DNA from: Pseudomonas putida
Lineage (GTDB): Bacteria; Pseudomonadota; Gammaproteobacteria; Pseudomonadales; Pseudomonadaceae
Direction: 5' to 3'
Assembly (NCBI RefSeq): GCF_028682455.1
Contig: NZ_JANHLD010000003.1
Span: 930,001 to 994,000 of the forward strand
DNA length: 64,000 bases
Shown: positions 16,035 to 25,122 of the stretch, in pieces
Layout: each line of letters begins with the position of its first letter
Numbering within the stretch: the first letter of the stretch is position 1
The notes under the pieces: generated by a model
Seen by the model: only the letters and a program-made list of their open reading frames with translations
The model's database searches: none
Told to the model about the DNA's origin: nothing
Translations under genes and position numbers: made by a program

Positions 16035-17750
16035 GTGATTGTAAGTCCCTGTAATGCACCAAGAACTCCTGGCAATCGGCTGCGCAAGGCCCTGCTGGCG
16101 GGCGCTACGCTGGTAGGCCTGTTCAGCGCTGGCCAGCTCTGGGCGTTCAACCTTGACGATGTCGCGGCCAAGGCGAAGGATCTTGCCGGACAGAAATATG
16201 AGGCTCCGAAAAGCAATCTGCCGGCCGTGTTCCGTGACATGAAATACGGTGACTACCAGCAGATTCGCTTCCTTAATGAGAAGGCCGAATGGGCGAATGA
16301 GAAGACCCCGTTCAAGCTGTCGTTCTATCACCAGGGCATGCACTTCGACACGCCGGTGAAAATCAACGAAGTCACGGCTACCTCGGTCAACGAGATCAAG
16401 TACGACGCGAGCCGCTTCGATTTCGGCAATGTACAGTTCGACCCCAAGGCCACCGAGAATCTGGGTTACGCCGGTTTCCGCGTCTTGTACCCGATCAACA
16501 AGGCCGACAAGCAGGATGAGATCATGACCCTGCTGGGCGCCAGCTACTTCCGCGTGGTCGGCAAGGGGCATGTGTATGGTCTGTCGGCCCGTGGCCTGGC
16601 CATCGACACCGCGCTGCCGTCCGGCGAAGAATTCCCGCGCTTCACCGAGTTCTGGGTCGAGCGTCCAAAGCCCACCGACAAGCACCTGGTGATCTATGCG
16701 CTGCTCGACTCGCCGCGTTCCACCGGCGCCTACCGCCTGACCCTGCGTCCGGGTAGCGACACCATTGTCGACGTCAAGTCCAAGGTGTTCCTGCGTGACC
16801 ACGTCAGCCGCCTGGGCATTGCCCCGCTGACCAGCATGTTCCTGTTCGGCGGCAACCAGCCGTCCAAGGTGCTGAACTACCGTCCGGCCCTGCACGACTC
16901 CGAAGGCCTGTCGATCCACGCCGGCAATGGCGAATGGCTGTGGCGTCCGCTGAACAACCCGAAACACCTGGCCGTGAGCAACTTCAGCGTCGAGAACCCG
17001 CGTGGTTTCGGCCTGCTGCAGCGCCAACGTGAGTTCAGCCAGTTCGAAGACCTCGACGACAACTACCAGAAACGCCCAAGCGCCTGGATCGAGCCGGTTG
17101 GCGACTGGGGCAAGGGGACTGTCGACCTGGTCGAGATCCCGACCGCCGACGAAACCAACGACAACATCGTTGCGTTCTGGAGCCCGGAAAAACTGCCGGA
17201 GCCAGGCACCCCGTTCGAATACGCCTACCGCCTGCACTGGACCATCGACGAGTCCGAGTTCCACTCGCCGAACCTGGGCTGGGTCAAGCAGACCTTGCGT
17301 TCTACCGGTGACGTCAAGCAGTCCAACCTGATCCGCCAGCCAGACGGCAGTGTTGCCTTCCTGGTCGATTTCGAAGGCCCTGTGTTGGCTAAACTGCCAG
17401 AAGACACCGCTGTGCGCAGCCAGGTCAGCGTCGGCGACAACGCCGAGCTGGTCGAGAACAACCTGCGCTACAACCCGGAAATCAAAGGCTGGCGCCTGAC
17501 CCTGCGGATGAAGATCAAGGATCCGAGCAAGTCCGTGGAAATGCGCGCGGCGCTGCTGCGTGACGTTCCGGTCGAGCCGGCCAAGCCAGCCAAACCTGCC
17601 AAGCAGGACAAAGCTGCGGCCAAGCATGCCAAGGCCGAGAAGCCTGCCGAGCAACCTGCCGCCGACGCGGCGCCTACCACCGGGACACCGGCCACCACCG
17701 AACAGGTGTTGACCGAGACCTGGAGCTACCAGTTGCCTGCCGATGAGTAA
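16035..17750 (+). CDS. mdoG: Periplasmic glucan biosynthesis protein MdoG/OpgG
   Basis: 571-residue periplasmic protein needed for osmoregulated periplasmic glucan backbone modification. Export signal about residues 1-38 ending '...AGQLWA-FNLDDV'. The body carries family segments such as 'FPRFTEFWVERP', 'LTSMFLFG' and 'DSEGLSIHAGNGEWLWRPL'. A Lys-Ala-Pro-rich stretch (roughly residues 515-555) is inserted before the last strand 'WSYQLPAD'; it is absent from enterobacterial MdoG. GTG at 16035 follows GCGAGG. The 3' end overlaps mdoH by 8 bp. The 262-bp leader before it holds no gene and probably the promoter. Confidence 0.94.
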   Translation: MIVSPCNAPRTPGNRLRKALLAGATLVGLFSAGQLWAFNLDDVAAKAKDLAGQKYEAPKSNLPAVFRDMKYGDYQQIRFLNEKAEWANEKTPFKLSFYHQGMHFDTPVKINEVTATSVNEIKYDASRFDFGNVQFDPKATENLGYAGFRVLYPINKADKQDEIMTLLGASYFRVVGKGHVYGLSARGLAIDTALPSGEEFPRFTEFWVERPKPTDKHLVIYALLDSPRSTGAYRLTLRPGSDTIVDVKSKVFLRDHVSRLGIAPLTSMFLFGGNQPSKVLNYRPALHDSEGLSIHAGNGEWLWRPLNNPKHLAVSNFSVENPRGFGLLQRQREFSQFEDLDDNYQKRPSAWIEPVGDWGKGTVDLVEIPTADETNDNIVAFWSPEKLPEPGTPFEYAYRLHWTIDESEFHSPNLGWVKQTLRSTGDVKQSNLIRQPDGSVAFLVDFEGPVLAKLPEDTAVRSQVSVGDNAELVENNLRYNPEIKGWRLTLRMKIKDPSKSVEMRAALLRDVPVEPAKPAKPAKQDKAAAKHAKAEKPAEQPAADAAPTTGTPATTEQVLTETWSYQLPADE

Positions 17751-20316
17751 CTCTCAAGCACGGCCAGAATCGCTTGGCGAATACCTGGCCCACTTACCAC
17801 TGAGCGACGAGCAGCGGGCAGAACTTGCCAGTTGCACCTCGTTCAGCGAGCTGCACCAGCGTTTGTCGGCGCAGCCGACCGTCCGTGATGCCGAGGCCGT
17901 GCAGGCCTCGGTGGGCAGTCGCCTGACCTTGACCAGCGCCGCTGAAATGGAAGAGGCCGAGATGCTCGGCCTCGACGCCAGCGGTCGCGTGTGCCTGAAG
18001 GCCACACCACCGATCAAGCGTACCCGGGTGATTCCCGAGCCATGGCGGACCAACATCCTGATCCGTGCCTGGCGCCGCCTGACGGGGCGTACCAACGCCC
18101 CGCCACCGGCCAAGCGCGAGCTGCCCAAGGCACGCTGGCGCTGGGTCGGTTCCATGCGTCGCTATATCCTGCTGGCGCTGATGCTCGGCCAGACCATCGT
18201 CGCCGGCTGGTACATGAAGGGCATCCTGCCGTACCAGGGCTGGTCGTTCGTCGACCTCGACGAAATCATGCACCAGCCGTTGCTGCAAACAGCGACGCAG
18301 GTCTGGCCGTATGCGCTGCAGACCAGCATCCTGATCCTGTTCGGCATCCTGTTCTGCTGGGTGTCGGCCGGTTTCTGGACCGCATTGATGGGCTTTCTCG
18401 AGCTGTTGACCGGCCGCGACAAGTACCGCATCTCCGGCAGCAGTGCCGGTAACGAGCCGATCGAAGCCGGTGCGCGTACCGCCATCGTCATGCCGATCTG
18501 CAACGAAGATGTGCCACGGGTATTCGCTGGCCTGCGTGCGACCTTCGAGTCGGTGGCTGCCACCGGCGACCTGGATCGCTTCGACTTTTTCGTGCTCAGC
18601 GATACCAACGACACCGACATTGCCGTGGCCGAACAACAGGCCTGGCTCGAGGTGTGTCGCGAGTCCAAGGGCTTCGGGCGGATCTTCTACCGTCGCCGCC
18701 GTCGCCGGGTCAAGCGCAAGAGCGGCAACCTCGACGACTTCTGCCGTCGCTGGGGCAGCGACTACCGCTACATGGTGGTGCTGGACGCCGACAGCGTGAT
18801 GAGCGGCGAATGCCTGACCAGTCTGGTGCGTCTGATGGAAGCCAACCCGGACGCCGGTATCATCCAGACCGCGCCGAAAGCCTCGGGCATGGACACCCTG
18901 TATGCCCGCATGCAGCAGTTCGCCACCCGCGTCTACGGTCCGCTGTTCACCGCCGGCCTGCACTTCTGGCAGTTGGGCGAGTCGCACTACTGGGGCCACA
19001 ACGCGATCATCCGCATGAAGCCCTTCATCGAGCACTGCGCCCTGGCGCCGCTGCCGGGTAAGGGCGCGTTCGCAGGTGCGATTCTCTCCCACGACTTCGT
19101 CGAAGCTGCGCTGATGCGCCGTGCCGGCTGGGGCGTGTGGATCGCCTACGATCTGCCGGGCAGTTATGAAGAGTTGCCGCCGAACCTGCTCGATGAGCTC
19201 AAGCGCGACCGGCGCTGGTGCCACGGCAACCTGATGAACTTCCGCCTGTTCCTGGTCAAGGGCATGCACCCGGTGCACCGCGCGGTGTTCCTCACCGGGG
19301 TGATGTCGTACCTGTCGGCGCCGCTGTGGTTCTTCTTCCTGGTGCTGTCGACAGCGCTGCTTGCGACCAACACCCTGATGGAACCGCAGTACTTCCTCGA
19401 ACCGCGCCAGCTTTACCCGTTGTGGCCGCAGTGGCATCCGGAGAAGGCCATCGCGTTGTTCTCCACCACCATCGTGCTGCTGTTCCTGCCCAAGCTGCTC
19501 AGCGTCATCCTGATCTGGGCCAAGGGTGCGAAAGAGTTTGGCGGGCGCTTCAAGGTCACCCTGTCGATGCTGCTGGAGATGCTGTTCTCCATGCTGCTGG
19601 CACCGGTGCGGATGATCTTCCACACCCGCTTTGTGCTCGCCGCGTTCCTCGGCTGGGCCGCGACCTGGAATTCGCCGCAGCGTGACGACGACTCCACCCC
19701 GTGGAGCGAAGCGGTACGCCGTCATGGCCCGCAGACCCTGCTGGGCGTGGCCTGGGCGCTGCTGGTGGCCTGGTTGAACCCGAGCTTCCTGTGGTGGCTG
19801 GTGCCGATCGTGGGGTCGCTGATGCTGTCGATTCCGGTGTCGGTGATCTCCAGCCGTGTGCACCTGGGCCTGCGCGCCAAGGACGAGAGCCTGTTCCTGA
19901 TCCCTGAGGAATACGCCACGCCCCACGAGCTGCTGGCAACCGACCAGTACACCCACGAGAACCGCTGGCACGCCATGCACGACGGTTTCGTCCGTGCCGT
20001 GGTCGATCCGCAGCAGAACGCCCTGGCGTGTGCCCTGGCGACTGCGCGTCACGGTGTCGCAGCACCGATCGAGTCGCTGCGGGCCGAGCGAATCGAGATG
20101 GCGCTGGACCTGGGGCCGACTGGCCTGGACGGCCACACCCGCCTGGCCCTGCTCAGCGACCCGGTCGCCCTGGCTCGCCTGCACAACCGTGTGTGGGACG
20201 AGAAGAACGAGGCCTGGCTGAGCGTGTGGCGTCAGTCGATTGCCAACGATCCGCACTCGCCGTTGCTGCCGTTGCATCCCGAGTCGGTAGCGCAGCCTTC
20301 GATGGCCAGCGCCTGA
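17743..20316 (+). CDS. mdoH: Glucans biosynthesis glucosyltransferase H
   Basis: 857-residue inner-membrane family-2 glycosyltransferase making the linear beta-1,2 glucan backbone from UDP-glucose and passing it to the periplasm. Two N-terminal TM segments (about residues 142-162 and 185-215) precede a cytoplasmic catalytic domain with 'VLDADSVMSG' (DxD) and 'RDRRWCHGN' (Q/RxxRW-type); more TM segments follow (about 510-690). ATG at 17743 overlaps mdoG by 8 nt. The coding strand is confirmed by these motifs, although a very long opposite-strand frame also exists here. Confidence 0.95.
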   Translation: MSNSQARPESLGEYLAHLPLSDEQRAELASCTSFSELHQRLSAQPTVRDAEAVQASVGSRLTLTSAAEMEEAEMLGLDASGRVCLKATPPIKRTRVIPEPWRTNILIRAWRRLTGRTNAPPPAKRELPKARWRWVGSMRRYILLALMLGQTIVAGWYMKGILPYQGWSFVDLDEIMHQPLLQTATQVWPYALQTSILILFGILFCWVSAGFWTALMGFLELLTGRDKYRISGSSAGNEPIEAGARTAIVMPICNEDVPRVFAGLRATFESVAATGDLDRFDFFVLSDTNDTDIAVAEQQAWLEVCRESKGFGRIFYRRRRRRVKRKSGNLDDFCRRWGSDYRYMVVLDADSVMSGECLTSLVRLMEANPDAGIIQTAPKASGMDTLYARMQQFATRVYGPLFTAGLHFWQLGESHYWGHNAIIRMKPFIEHCALAPLPGKGAFAGAILSHDFVEAALMRRAGWGVWIAYDLPGSYEELPPNLLDELKRDRRWCHGNLMNFRLFLVKGMHPVHRAVFLTGVMSYLSAPLWFFFLVLSTALLATNTLMEPQYFLEPRQLYPLWPQWHPEKAIALFSTTIVLLFLPKLLSVILIWAKGAKEFGGRFKVTLSMLLEMLFSMLLAPVRMIFHTRFVLAAFLGWAATWNSPQRDDDSTPWSEAVRRHGPQTLLGVAWALLVAWLNPSFLWWLVPIVGSLMLSIPVSVISSRVHLGLRAKDESLFLIPEEYATPHELLATDQYTHENRWHAMHDGFVRAVVDPQQNALACALATARHGVAAPIESLRAERIEMALDLGPTGLDGHTRLALLSDPVALARLHNRVWDEKNEAWLSVWRQSIANDPHSPLLPLHPESVAQPSMASA

Positions 20317-20320
20317 TTCA

Positions 20321-20364
20321 TCGCGAGGCCCGCTCCTACCTTTAGGAGCGGGCTTGCCCCGCGA
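20321..20364. repeat. REP hairpin
   Basis: Arms TCGCGAGGCCCGCTCCTA and TAGGAGCGGGCTTGCCCCGCGA around a short loop, 5 bp after the mdoH stop. The left arm has lost part of the core (GCGAGG for GCGGGGCAAG). Likely mdoGH 3'-end structure. Confidence 0.85.
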
Positions 20365-20496
20365 CCGCCTCCCTCCTTTTTCCGATACCCACAACGCTGT
20401 CCATGCGTTAGCATCCCCTCCGAATATCTCGCACCCGTCTGTAGGACGGTTCGCGACAAAAATAAAATTCGAGCTTTCTTGCTGGGGGATCTGGTG

Positions 20497-21300
20497 ATGT
20501 TGAAAAAGTATCTGTCGATGCTGCTGGTCGGCGTCACGGCGCTGGTCGCGGTCAATGCCGCCCAGGCAGCCGGGGCCATTGATGATGCGGTCAAGCGTGG
20601 CACCCTGCGTGCAGGCATGGACCCTACCTACATGCCGTTTCAGATGACCAACAAGCGCGGCGAGATCGTCGGCTTCGAAGTCGATATCCTCAAGGCCATG
20701 GCCAAGTCCATGGGCGTCAAGCTGGAGATGGTCTCCACCTCCTACGATGGCATCATCCCGGCCCTGATGACCGACAAGTTCGACATCATCAGCAGCGGCA
20801 TGACCCTGACCCAGGAGCGCAACCTGAAGCTGAACTTCAGCGAACCCTTCATCGTTGTCGGTCAGACCCTGCTGATCCGCAAGGAGCTGGCGGGCGAGAT
20901 CAAGTCCTACAAGGATTTGAACAACGAGAAATATCGCCTGACCTCCAAGCTCGGTACCACCGGTGAGATGGTCGCCAAGAAACTGATCGGCAAGGCCAAG
21001 TACCATGGCTACGACAACGAGCAGGAAGCGGTGATGGACGTGGTCAACGGCAAGGCCGATGCCTTCGTCTACGACGCTCCCTACAACGTGGTTGCCGTCA
21101 ACAAGGCCGGTGCCGGCAAGCTGCTGTTCCTGGACAAACCGTTCACCTTCGAACCTCTGGCCTTCGGCCTGAAGAAGGGCGACTACGACAGCCTGAACTT
21201 CATCAACAACTTCCTGCACCAGATCAAGCACGACGGTACCTATGATCGAATCCACGACAAGTGGTTCAAGGACACCGCCTGGCTCAAGGACATGGAATAA
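20497..21300 (+). CDS. Amino-acid-type ABC transporter, periplasmic substrate-binding protein
   Basis: 267 residues. Signal peptide about 1-24 (ends AAQA), then a family-3 solute-binding domain: 'GTLRAGMDPTYMPFQMTNKRG', 'VGFEVDILKAMAKSMG', 'GIIPALMTDKFDII', 'LTSKLGTTGEMVAKK'. The 'FEVDI' and 'GTTGE' signatures are those of polar amino acid binders, so the substrate is probably an amino acid; the exact one is not readable. ATG at 20497 after GGGGGAT; an upstream GTG/TTG is less likely. First of three genes for a complete importer. Confidence 0.9.
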   Translation: MLKKYLSMLLVGVTALVAVNAAQAAGAIDDAVKRGTLRAGMDPTYMPFQMTNKRGEIVGFEVDILKAMAKSMGVKLEMVSTSYDGIIPALMTDKFDIISSGMTLTQERNLKLNFSEPFIVVGQTLLIRKELAGEIKSYKDLNNEKYRLTSKLGTTGEMVAKKLIGKAKYHGYDNEQEAVMDVVNGKADAFVYDAPYNVVAVNKAGAGKLLFLDKPFTFEPLAFGLKKGDYDSLNFINNFLHQIKHDGTYDRIHDKWFKDTAWLKDME

Positions 21301-21378
21301 GGTCACGGCCTGGAGCCTGGCTTGAAACCCGACGCGCAGGCTGGCCCTGCGCGTTCGCTTTTACGGACGTACCCTTAC

Positions 21379-22341
21379 GTGATCAAACACAAAAAATCCC
21401 AGTGGCCCTGGCACGGGCTCACCGCGCTGGTCCTGGTGGGCCTGGCGTTGAGCCTGTATTACGCGACCTCGATGATCTCCTACGAGTGGAGCTGGAACCG
21501 GGTGCCGCAATACTTCGCCTACCAGGCAGAAGTCGCCCAGCGCGCGCCCGAAAACGGCACCATCGAGTCGATCACCCCCAACGGCGACATGGCCACCATC
21601 ACCGTGCGCGACGAGAGTGGTACCGAGCAGGTGTTCGAGGTCGAACAGGCCAGTGTGCAGCTGTCTCGTGGCGATGATGTTGCCGAAGGCGACCTGATTG
21701 GCGTAACCCACCACTGGGCTGCCGGCCCCTTGGCATGGGGGCTGTGGACAACCATCTGGATTTCCGTGGCCTCTGGCGTGCTGGGCCTGGTGATTGGCCT
21801 GTTTGCCGGCCTGTGCCGCTTGTCGAGCAACCCGACCCTGCGTGACCTGTCCACGGTCTACGTCGAATTGGTGCGCGGCACACCACTGCTGGTACAGATC
21901 TTCATTTTCTACTTCTTCATCGGCACCGTGCTCAACCTGTCCCGGGAGTTTGCCGGGGTGGCGGCGCTGGCGCTGTTCACCGGCGCCTATGTGGCCGAAA
22001 TCGTCCGTGCCGGCGTGCAGTCGATTGCCAAGGGGCAGGGCGAAGCCGCACGTTCGCTTGGCTTGAGCGCAAGCCAGTCGATGCGCCATGTGGTACTGCC
22101 GCAAGCGTTCAAGCGCGTGCTGCCGCCGCTGGCCGGGCAGTTCATCAGCCTGGTCAAGGACACCTCGCTGGTGTCGGTGATTGCCATTACCGAACTGACC
22201 AAGAGCGGGCGCGAAGCGATCACGACCTCGTTCTCGACCTTCGAGATCTGGTTCTGCGTTGCCGGGTTGTACTTGTTGATCAACCTGCCGCTGTCGCACA
22301 TGGCCAGCCGGCTTGAGCGGAGGCTTGCGCAAAGTGATTGA
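21379..22341 (+). CDS. Amino-acid-type ABC transporter permease with an inserted soluble domain
   Basis: About 320 residues from the GTG at 21379 (a TTG at 21322 would add 19). TM1 is at about residues 11-28. The next 80 residues are hydrophilic, with a strand-rich piece ('GTIESITPNGDMATITVRDE', 'VSLSRGDDV...GDLIG'-like), before the usual BPD_transp_1 core. The core has 'WTTIWISVASGVLGLVIGL', 'VELVRGTPLLVQ' and the EAA loop 'EAARSLGLSASQSMRHVVLPQA' that contacts the ATPase. Ordinary HisM/GlnP permeases lack this long periplasmic insert. Its 3' end overlaps the ATPase gene by 8 nt. Confidence 0.88.
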   Translation: MIKHKKSQWPWHGLTALVLVGLALSLYYATSMISYEWSWNRVPQYFAYQAEVAQRAPENGTIESITPNGDMATITVRDESGTEQVFEVEQASVQLSRGDDVAEGDLIGVTHHWAAGPLAWGLWTTIWISVASGVLGLVIGLFAGLCRLSSNPTLRDLSTVYVELVRGTPLLVQIFIFYFFIGTVLNLSREFAGVAALALFTGAYVAEIVRAGVQSIAKGQGEAARSLGLSASQSMRHVVLPQAFKRVLPPLAGQFISLVKDTSLVSVIAITELTKSGREAITTSFSTFEIWFCVAGLYLLINLPLSHMASRLERRLAQSD

Positions 22342-23068
22342 AGTCCGAGATCTGGTAAAAGTCTTCGATACCCGTGGGCAAGTGGTGCGAGCGGTCGATC
22401 ACGTCAGCACCGACGTCGCCAAGGGCGAAGTGCTGGTGGTGCTTGGCCCGTCCGGCTCGGGCAAGTCGACCTTCCTGCGTTGCCTGAACGGCCTGGAGTC
22501 CTTCGACGAGGGCACCGTGGCCATCGATGGCCTGCAACTGGCCGACCCCAAGACCGACGTAAACGCCTACCGCCGCGAAGTCGGCATGGTATTCCAGCAT
22601 TTCAACCTGTTCCCGCACATGACCGTGCTCGAGAACCTGTGCCTGGCGCAGAAGGTGGTGCGCAAGCGCAGCAAGGTCGAGCGCGAGGTCAAGGCCCGGG
22701 CGCTGCTGGAGAAAGTCGGGATCGGCCAGAAGGCCAACGAGTACCCGTCGCGCTTGTCCGGTGGCCAGCAGCAGCGGGTGGCGATCGCCCGCGCCCTGGC
22801 GATGGATCCGAAGGTCATGCTGTTCGATGAGCCGACCTCGGCGCTGGACCCGGAAATGGTCGGCGAAGTGCTGGATGTGATGAAGACCCTGGCCCTGGAA
22901 GGCATGACCATGGTCTGTGTGACCCACGAAATGGGCTTTGCCCGTGAAGTGGCAGACCGGGTGCTGTTCTTCGACCATGGCAAGCTGCTGGAGGACTCGC
23001 CGCCCGAGCAGTTCTTCACCTCGCCCAAAGACCTGCGCGCCCAGGCGTTCTTGCGCCAGGTGCTGTAA
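22334..23068 (+). CDS. Amino-acid-type ABC transporter ATP-binding protein
   Basis: 244-residue cytoplasmic ATPase powering the importer encoded upstream. Walker A GPSGSGKST, Q-loop 'VFQHFNLFPHMTVLEN', signature LSGGQQQR, Walker B 'VMLFDEPTSALDP', switch histidine in 'VTHEMGFA'. Closest in look to GlnQ/HisP/ArtP. Start chosen at GTG 22334 because GCGGAGG lies 10 bp upstream; a nearer TTG (22325) is too close to it. Followed at once by a REP hairpin. Confidence 0.93.
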   Translation: MIEVRDLVKVFDTRGQVVRAVDHVSTDVAKGEVLVVLGPSGSGKSTFLRCLNGLESFDEGTVAIDGLQLADPKTDVNAYRREVGMVFQHFNLFPHMTVLENLCLAQKVVRKRSKVEREVKARALLEKVGIGQKANEYPSRLSGGQQQRVAIARALAMDPKVMLFDEPTSALDPEMVGEVLDVMKTLALEGMTMVCVTHEMGFAREVADRVLFFDHGKLLEDSPPEQFFTSPKDLRAQAFLRQVL

Positions 23069-23072
23069 GCCC

Positions 23073-23120
23073 TCGCGGGGCAAGCCTGCTCCTGCCTGTA
23101 GGAGCGGGCTTGCCCCGCGA
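23073..23120. repeat. REP hairpin, full inverted pair
   Basis: TCGCGGGGCAAGCCTGCTCCTG and TAGGAGCGGGCTTGCCCCGCGA around CCTG. It lies between the convergent ends of the ABC importer and the chemoreceptor gene, filling the whole gap. Confidence 0.9.
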
Positions 23121-23126
23121 TACGGT

Positions 23127-25043
23127 TCACAACTGGAAGCGCCCGACCAGCGTCTGCAGGTGATTCCCCAACCGCGCCAACTCGACACTGGACGCCGCCG
23201 TCTCTTCACTGGCCGCTGAAGTCTGGTCCGACACATCCCGTACGTTCATCACGCTGCGGTTGATCTCTTCAGCCACCGCGCTCTGCTGCTCGGCCGCCGC
23301 TGCAATCTGCTGGTTCATCGCCTGGATCGCCGACACCGTACGGGTGATGGTCTCCAGGGACGTGCCCGCGCGACGGGTCAGTTCGACGCTGCTGTCGGTC
23401 AGGCTGCGGCTGGCATCCATCACCGTGGCCACTTGCTGGGTACCGTTCTGCAAGCCGGCAATCAATTGCTCGATTTCTTCGGTGGATTGTTGGGTACGCT
23501 GGGCCAGGCTGCGCACTTCATCGGCCACCACCGCGAAGCCGCGCCCGGCTTCCCCGGCGCGGGCCGCTTCGATGGCGGCGTTGAGGGCCAGCAGGTTGGT
23601 TTGCTGGGCGACCGACTTGATCACATCCAGCACGCTGCCGATCTTGTCGCTCTCGGCCTTGAGCTGGCCCATGGCCTCGCTGGAGTGGTTCACCTCGCTG
23701 GCCAAGCGCTCGATCTGGGCGATGGCCTCGCCCACCACCCGGTCGCCTTCGCGGGCCTGCTGGTCGGCTGCCACGGCAGCTTCCGAGGCTTCTTCGGCGT
23801 TACGTGCAACTTCATGCACGGTGGCGGCCATTTCATTCATGGCGGTGGCCACCTGGTCGGTCTCGACCTTCTGATTGTTGACCCCGGCGCTGGTCTGCTC
23901 GGTGACCGCCGACAGCTCTTCGGCGGCGCTGGCAATCTGGGTGACGCCATCACCGATGCCGCCGATCAGCTCGCGCAGGCTGACGGTCATGCGCTGCATG
24001 CTGCGCTGCAGTTGACCCAGTTCGTCGCGGCGCTCGACGTTGAGGTCCTGGCGCAGGTCGCCATTGGCAATGCGGTCGGCGGCGCCGAGGGTGATGCGCA
24101 GCGGGATGACGATCTGGCGGGTGATGGCCCAGGCGGCGAGCAGGCTGAACAACAGGGCCAGGACGGTGGCCAGGGTGAGCATGGACTTGGCGTGCTGCGA
24201 CTCTTCATCGCGCACCTGGGTCAGGGCGGTGGTCAACTGCTGGCTCTGGTCGATCAGGGTCTGGCCCAGGCCGGCCATGTGCTGTGTCGCTTGCTCATTG
24301 GCGGCTTGCGCGGCACCGAACTGGACGACCGCTGCGCGGTAGGTGTCCAGGGCCCGTATGGCCTGCTGGAAACTGCTGGTGAAGTTGGCCGGCAGCACCT
24401 CGGCCAGTGTCCGCAGTTGGGCGGTGGCCTGGTCGATGGCCTCGAATGCGGCGTGCTGGAATTCTGACTTGGCGCTATAGGTGTAGCCGCGCACCTGGAA
24501 GCGTGCTTGCTGCAACAGCTTGCCGGCGCCGACGACGCTGTTGAACAGGTTCATATCGCCACCGCCGAGCAGTTGCTGCTCGACGTCGCTGATCAGGGCC
24601 ACGGCCTGGTCGGCGCTGCTGGCCATGGCCTGGCGGCTGGCTTCCCGCTGCTTCGAAGCTTCGTCGGCCTGGTGCAGGGCCTGGCGGTAGTCGCGCACGG
24701 CCTGCTGCTGCTTCTCGATGTGTTGCTGGTCTTCGGGGCGGGTGATGCGCAGGTCGATCACGTGCAGCTGGCGCTCGAGGTTTGCCAGGGCCTTTTCGAG
24801 GTTCTGCGCCGAGGCTTCGTCGCCATGGATCTGGTAGCCCTGGCGGGCGATTCGCAATTCGAGGGTGGCCTGCAGGACCTGGGAGATGCCGCCCAGGGTA
24901 TCGCCGCGCTGGGTGATGCCACTGATGCCCTGCCAGCCGGTCAGGGTTATGCTCAAGGTCAGCAGCAGCACCAGGCCGAAGCCGATGCCGAGTTTTCGAT
25001 TGACGCTCACGTTACCCAGGTGCAGGGCTAACCAACGGTACAT
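23127..25043 (-). CDS. mcpQ: HBM-domain chemoreceptor, probable citrate receptor McpQ
   Basis: 638-residue methyl-accepting chemotaxis protein. TM1 about 21-42; a large all-helical periplasmic domain about 43-290 of helical bimodular type, with arginine-containing helices 'LRIARQGYQI' and 'ARFQVRGYTYS'; TM2 about 293-315; HAMP; then a signalling domain with tip 'AQQTNLLALNAAIEAARAGE'. HBM receptors of P. putida (McpS, McpQ) sense TCA-cycle acids. Sequence and genome neighbourhood (between this ABC importer and the tat genes) match the citrate receptor McpQ. Start is ATG 25043 after CTCCCACC; further upstream codons are non-homologous. Confidence 0.85.
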   Translation of the reverse strand: MYRWLALHLGNVSVNRKLGIGFGLVLLLTLSITLTGWQGISGITQRGDTLGGISQVLQATLELRIARQGYQIHGDEASAQNLEKALANLERQLHVIDLRITRPEDQQHIEKQQQAVRDYRQALHQADEASKQREASRQAMASSADQAVALISDVEQQLLGGGDMNLFNSVVGAGKLLQQARFQVRGYTYSAKSEFQHAAFEAIDQATAQLRTLAEVLPANFTSSFQQAIRALDTYRAAVVQFGAAQAANEQATQHMAGLGQTLIDQSQQLTTALTQVRDEESQHAKSMLTLATVLALLFSLLAAWAITRQIVIPLRITLGAADRIANGDLRQDLNVERRDELGQLQRSMQRMTVSLRELIGGIGDGVTQIASAAEELSAVTEQTSAGVNNQKVETDQVATAMNEMAATVHEVARNAEEASEAAVAADQQAREGDRVVGEAIAQIERLASEVNHSSEAMGQLKAESDKIGSVLDVIKSVAQQTNLLALNAAIEAARAGEAGRGFAVVADEVRSLAQRTQQSTEEIEQLIAGLQNGTQQVATVMDASRSLTDSSVELTRRAGTSLETITRTVSAIQAMNQQIAAAAEQQSAVAEEINRSVMNVRDVSDQTSAASEETAASSVELARLGNHLQTLVGRFQL

Positions 25044-25122
25044 GGTGGGACTCCATTGCGATCGGCAGAGGCGATTTATTGTTCTGGTGCCAATGCATCG
25101 GCGCTGGAGCGCAAAACTGAAG

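Noticed and set aside
17794..21306. A 1170-codon open frame on the minus strand across mdoH and the ABC binding protein gene
   Set aside because: Both plus-strand genes carry clear family motifs, and high GC leaves the antisense frame open by codon bias. The antisense product is Gln/His/Gly-rich with no recognisable domain.
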